Shown here: piece after piece, positions 1-10,312 of the stretch | Layout: the number at the start of each line of letters is the position of its first letter | Position numbering within the stretch: the stretch's first letter is position 1 | From: an uncultured Muribaculaceae bacterium | GTDB lineage: Bacteria; Bacteroidota; Bacteroidia; Bacteroidales; Muribaculaceae | DNA length: 64,000 bases | Reading direction: 5' to 3' | NCBI GenBank assembly: GCA_910579675.1 | Contig: CAJTUF010000012.1 | Coordinates: 1 to 64,000 of the forward strand | Notes under the pieces: model-generated | Told to the model about the DNA's origin: nothing | Databases searched by the model: none | What the model saw: only the letters and a program-made list of their open reading frames with translations | Program-made: the position numbers and the translations under genes

Positions 1-190
1 CCCCCATCCCGCCCAAGGGGCTCGGCTGACGCTGAGCGAGGGCGCAGGGCGCCACGCTGACCCGCGGCTGCGGCGGCTACGCGCGCTCTTGCCGCGGGCT
101 ACCTATCAGGTGCGCCGCCAAGGCGGCTTGGCGGCTAACGCACGCTCCCGTGTCGCCGCCGGTCGCGCCGCTCAGCGCCCGGCGGCGGCC
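1..190. repeat. Dispersed structured repeat, copy 1 (partial, at window edge)
   Basis: GC-rich non-coding block related to those at 7053-7389 and 60481-60778. Bases 16-39 carry a variant of the terminal repeat word GCTCGGCTGACGCTGAGC. Bases 61-98 form a hairpin with stem CCCGCGGC/GCCGCGGG around a 22-nt loop that is nearly constant between copies. A second hairpin follows at about 115-140 (arms GCCGCCAA/TTGGCGGC). No right-hand terminal repeat is visible, so this copy looks truncated or diverged on its right side. Reading frames crossing it are low-complexity shadows and are not called. Confidence 0.75.
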
Positions 191-207
191 AATTTTTTTT
201 TGCGACA

Positions 208-242
208 TTTGCTGTTTTGTAGCGGGATTTTGATTAAGTTTG
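208..242 (+). promoter_or_regulatory. Probable promoter of the lipoate ligase/glycine cleavage operon
   Basis: TAAGTTTG at 235-242 fits the Bacteroidota -7 consensus TAnnTTTG. Candidate upstream TTTG words lie at 208-211 and 216-219, at less ideal spacings (23 and 15 nt). It would give a leader of about 70 nt before the lplA ATG at 318. Confidence 0.45.
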
Positions 243-317
243 TAATCGGAAAGAAACTGCCTCCCGACACCGGTGCCGACACTCCTTTCCACCTTGATCC
301 ATCCCTACCGCATAGCC

Positions 318-1307
318 ATGAAATACATCGTCTTACCCGAAGGGCGCCGCAGGCTCCCGTTTTATCTCGCGACAGAAGAATTTGCCGCGCGCTACCTATC
401 GCCCGACGACGACTACTTTTTCATGTGGATAGTAGAGCCAACGGTGATCATAGGGCGCCATCAGCTTCTCGACACTGAGGTCAACACCGACTATTGCCGC
501 GCCAACGGCATCGACATTGTGCGCCGCAAGAGTGGCGGCGGATGTGTCTATTCCGACCTCCGCAATGTGATGATGAGCTATATCACGGCGTCGGGGGCCG
601 ACACTGCGGCCACCTTTGCCGCCTACACGGCCAAGGTGGCGGCCCTGCTCAGGTCGCTCGGCCTCGACGCCGAGGCAGGGAGCCGCAATGATGTCACCAT
701 AGGACCGGAGCGGCGCAAGGTGAGCGGCGGTGCTTTCTATCGCATCGGCAACCGCAGCATTGCCCACGGCACCATGCTCTACAGCGTCGACACCGAGCGC
801 ATGGCCGCGGCCCTGACCCCTTCGGCCGCAAAGTTGCGCAGCAAGGGGATAGAGAGCGTCAGATCGCGCGTGACCTGCATCACCCGCTACCGCCCCGACC
901 TATCGCTCGACGAGTTCATGGCCCGGGCCCGCAGCTTCATGACCGACTCGGATGTGGTGCTCACCCCCGACGATCTCGGCCTCATAGCTCAGATCGAGGA
1001 GCCATACTACACCGATATGTGGCTCCACGGCCACGACCCCCGCGGATCTGCCTCTTTCTCGAAACGCATCGAGGGCGCGGGCGATTTTGATGTCACAATC
1101 ACCACCCGTGGCGGCAATATCGACAGCCTCAGCCTCAAAGGCGACTTCTTCCTGCTGGGCGATCTTGAGGCCGACCTGCTGTCGAAGCTCCGCGGAGCCC
1201 CCTACGACCGCGAGAGCGTCCGCGCCGCTCTCCTCGCCTCCGGGACCGATCCGTCGAAGGTGATATTCGGCCTCACCCCCGACAGCTTCATCGACCTGCT
1301 ATTCTGA
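318..1307 (+). CDS. lplA: Lipoate-protein ligase A
   Basis: Attaches lipoate to acceptor lysines of lipoyl-domain proteins via lipoyl-AMP; the obvious client is GcvH, encoded three genes downstream. The protein is 329 aa from ATG 318. The biotin/lipoate ligase fold is recognisable from RRKSGGGCVY and from RRKVSGGAFY followed by AHGTMLYSVD, which holds the conserved lysine of the family. A C-terminal accessory domain follows from about residue 230. An in-frame start at 273 would add 15 residues unlike the family, so 318 is preferred. It stands first in the glycine cleavage operon, 42 nt before gcvT. Confidence 0.9.
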   Translation: MKYIVLPEGRRRLPFYLATEEFAARYLSPDDDYFFMWIVEPTVIIGRHQLLDTEVNTDYCRANGIDIVRRKSGGGCVYSDLRNVMMSYITASGADTAATFAAYTAKVAALLRSLGLDAEAGSRNDVTIGPERRKVSGGAFYRIGNRSIAHGTMLYSVDTERMAAALTPSAAKLRSKGIESVRSRVTCITRYRPDLSLDEFMARARSFMTDSDVVLTPDDLGLIAQIEEPYYTDMWLHGHDPRGSASFSKRIEGAGDFDVTITTRGGNIDSLSLKGDFFLLGDLEADLLSKLRGAPYDRESVRAALLASGTDPSKVIFGLTPDSFIDLLF

Positions 1308-1349
1308 TTTTAACAAACCACACTATAATACCTGACCACAGTCACAGCC

Positions 1350-2468
<1,119 letters not shown>

Positions 2469-2516
2469 TATCCCCCCGTTTAACCATACATCAACCCTGA
2501 AAAACCATTCCAAGAT

Positions 2517-2894
2517 ATGAAGACCTACTACAGCCCCTCTCATGAATATGCACGTGTCGACGGCAACATTGCCTATATCGGCATCACCGACTATGCCCAG
2601 CACGCCCTCGGCAACATTGTGTATGTCGATATGCCCGAAGTCGACGACGATGTGACCGCCGGAGAGGATTTCGGCGCCGTGGAGAGCGTCAAAGCCGCCA
2701 GCGACCTCATCAGCCCCGTGTCGGGCGCCGTGGTGGAGATCAACGAGCATCTCATCGACAATCCCCGCCTCATCAATCAGGACGCCGTGGCCAACTGGAT
2801 CATAAAGGTTGAGCTCACCGATCCCTCCGAGCTCGACAGCCTCATGGACGAGGAAGCCTACAAAGCCCACTGCGAGGCCGAAGGAGCCCATTGA
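2517..2894 (+). CDS. gcvH: Glycine cleavage system H protein (lipoyl carrier)
   Basis: Small lipoyl carrier that shuttles the aminomethyl group between P, T and L proteins. It is 125 aa, the usual size. The lipoylation site is Lys59 in GAVESVKAASDLISPVSG, within the hammerhead lipoyl fold. The N-terminus (YYSPSHEYARVDGNIAYIGI) and the IGITDYAQHALGNIVYVDMP block match the family. Lys59 is the expected substrate of the lipoate ligase encoded at 318-1307. Confidence 0.97.
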   Translation: MKTYYSPSHEYARVDGNIAYIGITDYAQHALGNIVYVDMPEVDDDVTAGEDFGAVESVKAASDLISPVSGAVVEINEHLIDNPRLINQDAVANWIIKVELTDPSELDSLMDEEAYKAHCEAEGAH

Positions 2895-2930
2895 CCCAAC
2901 CCCACTCCCACGCCCCATATCTTCCCCCCC

Positions 2931-4259
2931 ATGCACAGATATATCCCCCACACTCCCGCCGACCGCGCCGCAATGCTCGCCCGTTGCGGCATGCAGAGCG
3001 AGGCGGAGCTATATGCCGATGTGCCGCGCGAGCTCCTGCTCGGGCGCCACTACGCCATCGGGAGCGAGATGAGCGAGAAAGAGGTCCGCGACTTCTTCCG
3101 CTCGCTCGACGATCTCAACCGGCCCGCAGCCGTATGCTTTGCCGGCAACGGATTCTACCACCACATGGCTCCCGCAGCCATAGGCGCCGTGATAGCCCGC
3201 TCCGAGTTTCTCACCGCCTATACCCCCTACCAGCCTGAGATAAGCCAGGGCACACTCCAGTATATCTTCGAGTATCAGACCATGATGGCGAGTCTCACCG
3301 GACTGGCCGTGAGCAACGCCTCGATGTACGACGGCACCACCGCCACCGCCGAAGCCATGATGCTCTGCGTGGCCGCCACCCGCAAGCGCCGCCGCGTGCT
3401 CATCTCGGCCACTGTCGACGAAGCCACCCGCAGCGTGGTGGCCACCTATGCCCGCTACCACGGAGTGGAGCTGTCGGTAGTCCCCGAACATGACGGCGTC
3501 ACCGACCGGGCCGCTCTCACCGAAATGCTTGCCTCGGGCAATCCCGTGGCAGGTGTGATTGTGGCGAGTCCCAACCGCCACGGCATCCTTGAGGATTATA
3601 CCGGACTGGCCGACGAGGTTCACGCTACCAAGGCGCTCCTTGCCATGCACACCATAGCCGCCGACCTCGGCGTGATCCGCACTCCCGGCGAGTGGGGCGC
3701 CGACATTGCCACCGGCGATGCCCAGAGCCTCGGCATGCCTCTGAGCTACGGCGGCCCCTATCTCGGATTCCTGTGTGCGTCGAAGGCTCTGATGCGCAAG
3801 GTGCCCGGACGCATTGTAGGCGCCACTACCGACGCCGACGGCCGCCGCGTGTTTGTGCTCACCCTTCAGGCCCGCGAGCAGCACATACGCCGCGAGAAAG
3901 CCACATCAAACATCTGCTCCAACCAGGGACTGATGGCCCTCTACGCCACCGTCTATCTCTCGCTGATGGGCCCCGAGGGGCTGCGCGAGGTGTGCGAGGC
4001 CGGCTACCGGGGCGCTCATCTGCTGTTGCAGCGCCTCGAAGCCACCGGCAAGGCGCGTGCGGCTTTCCCCGGCAAGCCATTTCTCAATGAGTTTGCCATC
4101 GACACCGATCTCGACGCCGACACCATCATTGAGCGGGCCCTCGACCGGGGCATCCTCGCCGGAGTGAAGACCGGCCCCAACAGGCTCCTGATCGCCGTAA
4201 CTGAAATGCAGACCGAGGCCGACATCGACAGCCTCGTCGACATAATTGCCAACGCCTGA
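2931..4259 (+). CDS. gcvPA: Glycine dehydrogenase (decarboxylating) subunit 1
   Basis: N-terminal half of the P protein, which decarboxylates glycine with pyridoxal phosphate and loads the aminomethyl group on GcvH. It is 442 aa, a normal length for a stand-alone subunit. Recognisable segments include MHRYIPHTPADRAAML, FAGNGFYHHMAPAAIG, YTPYQPEISQGTLQYIFEYQ and SNASMYDGTTATAEAM. The next gene encodes the C-terminal half after 15 nt. This is the two-subunit arrangement; many Bacteroides carry a single fused GcvP (recalled, not checked here). Confidence 0.96.
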   Translation: MHRYIPHTPADRAAMLARCGMQSEAELYADVPRELLLGRHYAIGSEMSEKEVRDFFRSLDDLNRPAAVCFAGNGFYHHMAPAAIGAVIARSEFLTAYTPYQPEISQGTLQYIFEYQTMMASLTGLAVSNASMYDGTTATAEAMMLCVAATRKRRRVLISATVDEATRSVVATYARYHGVELSVVPEHDGVTDRAALTEMLASGNPVAGVIVASPNRHGILEDYTGLADEVHATKALLAMHTIAADLGVIRTPGEWGADIATGDAQSLGMPLSYGGPYLGFLCASKALMRKVPGRIVGATTDADGRRVFVLTLQAREQHIRREKATSNICSNQGLMALYATVYLSLMGPEGLREVCEAGYRGAHLLLQRLEATGKARAAFPGKPFLNEFAIDTDLDADTIIERALDRGILAGVKTGPNRLLIAVTEMQTEADIDSLVDIIANA

Positions 4260-4274
4260 CCTCCATCCCCCGCC

Positions 4275-5753
4275 ATGAACAGAAAATTTTACGACAAGCT
4301 CATATTCGAGCTCTCGCGCGAGGGACGCAAAGGCTACTGCCTCCCCTCGCCATGCGGCTCCGGAAATGTTTCGGAGCTCCCGGCTTCGCTGCTCCGCTCT
4401 TCAGCTCCGCTGCTGCCGCAGACCGACGAGCCCACCGTGGTGCGCCACTACACCAATCTGTCGACCAATAATTTCGGCGTCGACACCGGATTTTATCCTC
4501 TCGGGTCATGCACCATGAAGTATAATCCGAAGATCAACGAGGAGATGGCCTCGCTGCCGGGCATGTCGGCGCTTCATCCCGCCACTCCCGCAAGCCACTC
4601 CCAGGGCGCCCTGAAAGCCTACTGGACCCTCCAGCAGCTACTGAGCGAGATAGGTGGCATGAGCGAGTTCACGCTCAATCCGTTTGCGGGAGCCCACGGC
4701 GAGCTCACCGGACTGATGGTGATACGCGCCTACCACGACGCCAACGGCGACACAGCGCGCGACACCGTGATAATACCCGACTCGGCCCACGGCACCAATC
4801 CCGCTTCGGCCGCCGTGGCCGGCCTCAAGGTGGTGGAGGTGAAGAGCCTCCCCGACGGCACTGTCGATGTCGAGGCGCTCAGGCCTCTGCTCGGCCCCCA
4901 CGTGGCCGCCATGATGATGACCAACCCCAACACTCTCGGCATCTTTGAGAGCCGCATCCCCGAGATTGCGGCCATGGTGCATGAGGCAGGCGGTCTGATG
5001 TACTACGACGGAGCCAATCTCAACCCGCTCGTAGGCGTGGCCCGGCCCGGCGACATGGGTTTCGACGTGATGCACATCAATCTCCACAAGACCTTCGCCA
5101 CCCCCCACGGCGGCGGCGGCCCCGGCTCTGGCCCCGTGGGTGTGCGCAAAGGACTCGAGCAGTTCCTCCCCAATCCGCGGGTGGTAAGGAAGCCCGACGG
5201 ATCATTTGACCTCGAATACTCGCCCGACGCCCTCGGATCGGTATCGGCCACCCTCGGCAACTTTGCCGTGCAGCTCAAAGCCTTGAGCTACATCCTGTCG
5301 CTCGGACGCGAAGGCCTCGCAGAGGTCGGCCCGATGGCCACCCTCGCGGCCAACTATGTCAAGGAGTCGCTCCGCGACAAGTATCTGCTCGGAGTCGACC
5401 GGGTGTGCAAGCATGAGTTTGTGTTCGACGGCCTGATCGACAAATCGACCGGCGTCACCACTCTCAACGTGGCCAAGCGCCTCCTCGACCACGGCTTCCA
5501 CGCTCCCACCATCTACTTCCCGCTCCTCTTCCACGAGAGCCTGATGATAGAGCCCACCGAGACCGAGAGCATCGAGACCCTCGACTCCTTTATCGCCGCC
5601 ATGCGCGAGATCGCCCGCGAGGCCGCGGAAGAGCCGCAGAAGGTGCTCGACGCCCCTCTCGACACCCCCGTGAGAAAGCCCGACGACACCGCCGCGGCCC
5701 TCAACCCCGTAGTGACTTACATGGATCTCCAGGCCAATGGCACAGCAGTTTGA
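4275..5753 (+). CDS. gcvPB: Glycine dehydrogenase (decarboxylating) subunit 2
   Basis: C-terminal, PLP-binding half of the P protein, 492 aa. The PLP-lysine motif is clear in MHINLHKTFATPHGGGGPGS. TNNFGVDTGFYPLGSCTMKY and MMMTNPNTLGIFE are also typical. Residues about 30-50 (GNVSELPASLLRSSAPLLPQ) form a Ser/Leu/Pro-rich stretch where I recall no strong conservation; it may be a lineage-specific insertion. The 3' end overlaps the lpd start by 17 nt, suggesting coupled translation. Confidence 0.96.
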   Translation: MNRKFYDKLIFELSREGRKGYCLPSPCGSGNVSELPASLLRSSAPLLPQTDEPTVVRHYTNLSTNNFGVDTGFYPLGSCTMKYNPKINEEMASLPGMSALHPATPASHSQGALKAYWTLQQLLSEIGGMSEFTLNPFAGAHGELTGLMVIRAYHDANGDTARDTVIIPDSAHGTNPASAAVAGLKVVEVKSLPDGTVDVEALRPLLGPHVAAMMMTNPNTLGIFESRIPEIAAMVHEAGGLMYYDGANLNPLVGVARPGDMGFDVMHINLHKTFATPHGGGGPGSGPVGVRKGLEQFLPNPRVVRKPDGSFDLEYSPDALGSVSATLGNFAVQLKALSYILSLGREGLAEVGPMATLAANYVKESLRDKYLLGVDRVCKHEFVFDGLIDKSTGVTTLNVAKRLLDHGFHAPTIYFPLLFHESLMIEPTETESIETLDSFIAAMREIAREAAEEPQKVLDAPLDTPVRKPDDTAAALNPVVTYMDLQANGTAV

Positions 5754-7023
5754 CCTCATCATTGTGGGCGGCGGCCCTGGCGGCTACACAACAGCCGCCG
5801 AGGCCGCCGCGCGCGGCGAGCGCGTGGCCCTTGTGGAGCGCGACCATCTGGGTGGCACCTGCCTCAACCGTGGCTGCATACCCACAAAGGTGATATGCCA
5901 CGGCGCCGAAGCCCGCCATCCGTTTGCCGACATTGCCACCCGCCGGAGCGAGGTGGTGGAGCAGCTGCGCGAAGGTGTCGCAACGGTGCTCCGCGATGTG
6001 ACACTCTTCCACGGCAATGCCATCTTCGCTGATGCCCACACAGTGGCCGTCGAGGGCCCCGACATGACCGAGCTCACCGCGCCGCGCATCATCGTTGCCA
6101 CCGGTTCCGCCCCGGCCTCGCTCCCCATCCCCGGAGCCGGCCTCGCAATGAGCTCCGACCACCTTCTGGAGCTCGACACCCTCCCTGAATCAATCGCCGT
6201 GATAGGCGGCGGAGTGATAGGCATGGAATTTGCTTCGGCGCTCAACCTGCTGGGCGTCAAGGTGTCGGTAGTGGAGTTTTGCCCCGAGATACTGCCGAGC
6301 GTCGATGCCGAGATAGCCAAGCGCCTGCGCATGACCCTCAAGCGCCGCGGCATAGATATAGTCACCGGAGCCGCCGTGACCTCCATCGAGGCCACCGACG
6401 GAGCCTTTACCGTGGCCTACGAAGCCAAAGGCAAGAGCAAGAGCATCGTGACAGCCGCGGTGCTGATGGCCGTAGGGCGCCGCCCGGTGGTTCCTCAGGG
6501 CCTCGTCGAAGCCGGAGTGAAACTCACTCCCCGGGGCTTCATCGACACCGACAATGATTTTGCCACCTCCGTGGATGGCATCTATGCCATAGGCGATGTC
6601 AATGGCAAGTGCCTGCTCGCACATGCAGCCGAGGCCCAGGGCAAGAGAGTGCTCGGCATCGGAGTCAACACCGCTGTGATTCCGGCCGTGTGCTTCACCT
6701 CACCCGCCGTTGCCACCGTTGGCCTCACCGCCGGACAGCTGCGCGAGCGCGGCATTGAGCCGTGCGAAGCCACCGCAACATTCCGATCCAACGGCTACGC
6801 AATGGCCATAGGCGAACCCGACGGCATGGTAAAGATAGTGACCGACGGAAGCGGCGTCGTGATGGGTGTCCACATCTGCGGCCCCCATGCCGCCGACCTC
6901 ATAGCCGAGGGTGCCCTCGCAGTGGCATGCGGTCTGAAAGCATCCGACATCGCATCGACAGTCCATGCCCACCCCACCCTCTCCGAGACCCTTGCCAGCG
7001 CCGCAGAGCAGCTCAGGCTCTGA
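5737..7023 (+). CDS. lpdA: Dihydrolipoyl dehydrogenase (L protein)
   Basis: Reoxidises dihydrolipoyl-GcvH, passing electrons through a redox disulfide and FAD to NAD+. It is 428 aa, slightly shorter than the usual 450-475. Visible features are the FAD-binding IIVGGGPGGYTTA, the redox pair Cys42/Cys47 in GGTCLNRGCIPTK, the second dinucleotide-binding motif IAVIGGGVIGMEFAS, AIGDVNGKCLLAHAAEAQGK, and the C-terminal HAHPTLSET carrying the catalytic His-Glu pair. Placement suggests it is dedicated to glycine cleavage. It is the last gene of the operon. Confidence 0.95.
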   Translation: MAQQFDLIIVGGGPGGYTTAAEAAARGERVALVERDHLGGTCLNRGCIPTKVICHGAEARHPFADIATRRSEVVEQLREGVATVLRDVTLFHGNAIFADAHTVAVEGPDMTELTAPRIIVATGSAPASLPIPGAGLAMSSDHLLELDTLPESIAVIGGGVIGMEFASALNLLGVKVSVVEFCPEILPSVDAEIAKRLRMTLKRRGIDIVTGAAVTSIEATDGAFTVAYEAKGKSKSIVTAAVLMAVGRRPVVPQGLVEAGVKLTPRGFIDTDNDFATSVDGIYAIGDVNGKCLLAHAAEAQGKRVLGIGVNTAVIPAVCFTSPAVATVGLTAGQLRERGIEPCEATATFRSNGYAMAIGEPDGMVKIVTDGSGVVMGVHICGPHAADLIAEGALAVACGLKASDIASTVHAHPTLSETLASAAEQLRL

Positions 7024-7052
7024 CACAGCCCCGCTTCACCCACGCCCACCCG

Positions 7053-7389
7053 AGGAGGCTCGCTACGCAGAGCCAATGAGAAGGGGAAAAACGCCCGCCA
7101 ACCCACGGCTGCGGCGGCTACGCGCGCTCTTGCCGTGGGCTATCCGTCAGGTCCGCCCCCAAGGGGCTTTGGGCGCTGACGCGCCTCCGACGTCACCCGC
7201 CCTGCGATTCGCACCCGGCGCGTAGCGGCCCAAAGCCGCCCGCCCTGCGTCGCCCAATTGTGCGCGTTAGCCGCCAAGCCGCTTTAGCGGCGCACCTGCT
7301 TGATCGCCCCACTCAAAGGCGTGCGTAGCCGCCGCAGGGTGGGGTCAAGAGCGCGTAAAGAATAAAATGCTCCGCGTCAGCCGAGCTCC
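7053..7389. repeat. Dispersed structured repeat, copy 2 (full length, diverged ends)
   Basis: Fills most of the 548-bp gap between lpdA and the S41 gene. The left end (7053-7076) is a degenerate form and the right end (7368-7389) a good form of the terminal repeat seen at 60481-60778. It holds two copies of the constant-loop hairpin: 7102-7139 with stem CCCACGGC/GCCGTGGG and, inverted, 7307-7344 with stem CCCCACTC/GGGTGGGG (one G-T pair). Between them lie further palindromic stretches. A half copy of the terminal word follows at about 7406-7431. No gene is supported in 7024-7572. Confidence 0.8.
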
Positions 7390-7572
7390 CCACCGCGACG
7401 TCCACCCGGGGAGCCAGGCTGACGCCGTTCCATCCCGCGCAGCCCATTACTGACCAACTTTTTTTGCGGCGGGGGGTGTAACGCCCGTGGCAAGATATGC
7501 GTCTATGTTTATGAGGGCTCTGACAAGGAGCTCCAAGAAACCATCCTCTGCCACATCTCAATCGTCATCTTC

Positions 7573-9207
7573 ATGATACCATCAATAATCGCGGCCATTG
7601 CCGCAGCATCCATCGCCGTGCCGTCGCCATCGGCCCCGCTACCTCTCCGTGCCGACTCCGAAATGTTGTGGATATTCCACGACGGCCGCCGGCAGGCTCC
7701 TTGGGTCATCTCGCCCCAGATACCGGTCGATTCACTCCTTACGTCGGCTCGGGAGGTTACCCTCACCTCGGGCATCGACACTCTCAGGATCAGCACCGCA
7801 ACTATGACCGATTATTCATCGGCCGACATCAATGTGATCACGGCGACGGGCGACACCGCCCTGACCCGCCTCGTCAAGATCCCCGAGGTGGTCTACGCCA
7901 ACCCGCCAGCTTCGATGAAGCGGCGCCCCGGCTCCCGGCTCTCGCGCGAGCAGGCGCTCTTCGATATCGACGCCCTCGTGTATGCCCTCACCGAGATCCA
8001 CCCCGACATCTACTCGGTGGCGGGCCATGAGAAGCTCCACCGGGCCTTCAACGCTGCGCGCGAGGCTGTAACCGACTCCATGACCACCATCGACCTGTAC
8101 CGCATCACAGCGCCTGCGGTGAGCCTGATCGGCGACGGCCACACCATGCTCCGCTTCCCCTTCAACGACCTCCTTACACGCGAACTGCGGCGCCTGCCAC
8201 TCCATGTCGGGGTGAAGCCCGACGGAACTCTGACTGCCTCCCGGTCTTACGACTCGCTCATTCCTGCCGGAGCCCGTATCCGCTCCATCAACGGAGTGGC
8301 CGACTCAACCATGATAAGCGCCATGCTCCCCTATGTGAGCGGCGAGCGGCGCCACTTCAAGTTCTCGCGCATCAACGATCTTTTCAATGCTCTCTTCGAG
8401 CTGTTCTATGGCGGGGCCGACAGCTATGAGGTGGCCTACACCACCGGCGCCGACCCGGAGATGAAAAGGGTGGCGCTCCCCGCCGCCACATGGGATGAGA
8501 TCGGTGTGCACATGCCCAAGGCGGCCGACGTGGAGCCGGGCCAACCCTACAGCTACACCATCGACTCCGACAAAGGGGTGGCCGTGATGGATTTCAACGC
8601 TTGCCGGGGATCCTACAATATGATGAAATCATTCTGCGACTCCATGTTTACCGATCTCAGGAACCGGGGCATCGACCGCCTCATAATCGACGTAAGGAAA
8701 AACGGTGGCGGCGACTCGCGAGTGGGCGATGCGCTGCTCTCCTATCTCGCGCCGAGGCCTTTCACCCAGTTTGACAAGACTCTGGTGAAGATCTCGCCCA
8801 TGACCGCCCGCATGACAGGACGCACCGACGGGCGCCCGACGGTGAGGTTTCAGGCGCTCGACCCTGACAACTACATCAAGCCCCTCACCGCCGACGAAGG
8901 CCACTTCGGGGGCACGACAGTGCTCCTCACGTCGTCCGATACCTTCTCGTCGGCCAGCAGCTTCGCATGGGCCTTCAGACAGGCCGGATGCGGCAAAGTG
9001 GTGGGCGAAGAGACCGGCGGCATGAATGTGAGCTTCGGCGACATCCTCGGGTGGTCTATGCCCATCTCCGGGCTCTACTCCACCATCTCGTGGAAACGAT
9101 TCTGGCTCATGGAGGCCGACGAATTTGACATCCACGGGGTTATCCCCGACGTGGCCGTCGATGCCGACGCCGCTCTCAACACCGCTCTCGGCATTCTCTC
9201 CCGCTGA
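7573..9207 (+). CDS. Secreted S41-family peptidase (C-terminal processing protease-like)
   Basis: 544 aa with an N-terminal hydrophobic segment (IIAAIAAASIAVPSPSAPLP), so probably exported to the periplasm or surface. The C-terminal half carries an S41 peptidase domain: IDRLIIDVRKNGGGDSRVGD, then TTVLLTSSDTFSSASSFAWA with the candidate nucleophile in the Ser459-Ser463 cluster, then VVGEETGG. The N-terminal 120 residues are a family-specific extension, followed by a helical cap (DIDALVYALTEIHPDIYSVA). The substrate cannot be told from sequence. The stop is followed by the promoter of the next gene. Confidence 0.87.
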   Translation: MIPSIIAAIAAASIAVPSPSAPLPLRADSEMLWIFHDGRRQAPWVISPQIPVDSLLTSAREVTLTSGIDTLRISTATMTDYSSADINVITATGDTALTRLVKIPEVVYANPPASMKRRPGSRLSREQALFDIDALVYALTEIHPDIYSVAGHEKLHRAFNAAREAVTDSMTTIDLYRITAPAVSLIGDGHTMLRFPFNDLLTRELRRLPLHVGVKPDGTLTASRSYDSLIPAGARIRSINGVADSTMISAMLPYVSGERRHFKFSRINDLFNALFELFYGGADSYEVAYTTGADPEMKRVALPAATWDEIGVHMPKAADVEPGQPYSYTIDSDKGVAVMDFNACRGSYNMMKSFCDSMFTDLRNRGIDRLIIDVRKNGGGDSRVGDALLSYLAPRPFTQFDKTLVKISPMTARMTGRTDGRPTVRFQALDPDNYIKPLTADEGHFGGTTVLLTSSDTFSSASSFAWAFRQAGCGKVVGEETGGMNVSFGDILGWSMPISGLYSTISWKRFWLMEADEFDIHGVIPDVAVDADAALNTALGILSR

Positions 9208-9211
9208 TCGG

Positions 9212-9243
9212 TTTGACCCGCGCGATTTTTTTTCATATCTTTG
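9212..9243 (+). promoter_or_regulatory. Promoter, near-leaderless, for the epimerase/dus genes
   Basis: TTTG at 9212-9215, a 20-nt spacer and TATCTTTG at 9236-9243 match the Bacteroidota -33/-7 promoter. The ATG of the next gene is at 9251, only 7 nt after the -7 element, so the transcript should have almost no 5' leader. Confidence 0.75.
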
Positions 9244-9250
9244 CGGTCTT

Positions 9251-10312
9251 ATGACCGACATCCTGACCTCCAACAATACTCCTCTCGCCGGCCGGCGCGT
9301 GCTCATAGTGGGCGCCGGCGGCTTTATCGGCGGCTTTCTGGCCGCCGAGGCTCTGCGCCGCGGGGCCGATGTGACCTGCATGGTGCGTCCATCCACCAGC
9401 CGGCGCTATCTCGCCGATCCCGCGCTCCACTTTGCAGTGGCCGAGAGCTTCGACTCCCCCGAAGCCATCGCCGCTGCCCTCGGTACCGACACTGACCGCT
9501 GGGACTATATCATCTATAATCTCGGGGCTACGAAGGCGGCCAATTTCGCCGACTTCAACCGCATCAACTTCGGCTTCCTGCGCAACTTCCTCGACGCCCT
9601 GCGCTCTACCGGCAAGATTCCGGAGCGCCTGCTCTACATGAGTTCGCTCTCGGCCCTCGGCAAGGGCGACGAACGCGGCTACACCCCCATGGCCGACACT
9701 ATGATACCCAACCCCGACACCCGCTACGGCCTCTCGAAGATGAAAGCCGAGACGCTGCTCGACACCACTACCGACATCCCCTGGACCATCCTGCGGCCCA
9801 CCGGGGTCTACGGCCCCCACGAGCAGGACTATCTTATGATGGTGAAGTGTATCGACCGCCATTTCGACTTCGGGGTGGGATTCCGCCGGCAGATGCTCAC
9901 GTTTATCTATGTCGAGGATCTGGCAAGGGCGGTGTTCGACGCCGTGGCTGCTCCTGCCGCCAAGGGGCGCAAATATATCGTCAGCGAGCTCCAAAGCTAC
10001 TCGCAGGCCGATTTCAGGCGCATAGTGGCCGAGGAGCTCGGCACCCGGTTTATCCTGCCCGTCAGGCTCCCGCTCTGGATCACCCGCATTGTGTGTGTGG
10101 TGGCCGAGAAGTGGGGTGTGGCAAAGCTGAAGCCCTCCACGCTCAACACCGACAAGTATAATATCCTGCGCCAGCGCAACTGGCAGACCGACTGCTCGCG
10201 CGCCGTGGCCGACTTCGGCTTCGCTCCGCGCGTGGGGCTGCGCGAGGGGATCCGCGAGGTGATCAGAGCATGGCGCGCCGACGAGGCGGCAGCAGCTGCC
10301 AAGGGCCGATGA
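9251..10312 (+). CDS. NAD(P)-dependent epimerase/dehydratase family protein
   Basis: Extended short-chain dehydrogenase of 353 aa. The Rossmann nucleotide-binding motif is RVLIVGAGGFIGGFLA near residues 15-30. The active-site region follows as MSSLSALGKGDE and the YGLSKMKAE Tyr-x3-Lys signature, then WTILRPTGVYGPHE. The substrate is unknown; it could be a nucleotide sugar or another 3-hydroxy compound. An in-frame start at 9125 lies inside the upstream S41 gene and ahead of the promoter, so ATG 9251 is chosen. Its last four bases overlap the start of the dihydrouridine synthase gene (ATGA). Confidence 0.87.
   Translation: MTDILTSNNTPLAGRRVLIVGAGGFIGGFLAAEALRRGADVTCMVRPSTSRRYLADPALHFAVAESFDSPEAIAAALGTDTDRWDYIIYNLGATKAANFADFNRINFGFLRNFLDALRSTGKIPERLLYMSSLSALGKGDERGYTPMADTMIPNPDTRYGLSKMKAETLLDTTTDIPWTILRPTGVYGPHEQDYLMMVKCIDRHFDFGVGFRRQMLTFIYVEDLARAVFDAVAAPAAKGRKYIVSELQSYSQADFRRIVAEELGTRFILPVRLPLWITRIVCVVAEKWGVAKLKPSTLNTDKYNILRQRNWQTDCSRAVADFGFAPRVGLREGIREVIRAWRADEAAAAAKGR

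Noticed and set aside
2931..5753. gcvPA/gcvPB as a frameshifted single gcvP
   Set aside because: Each half has its own start and typical stand-alone length with a 15-nt spacer, matching the known two-subunit form.
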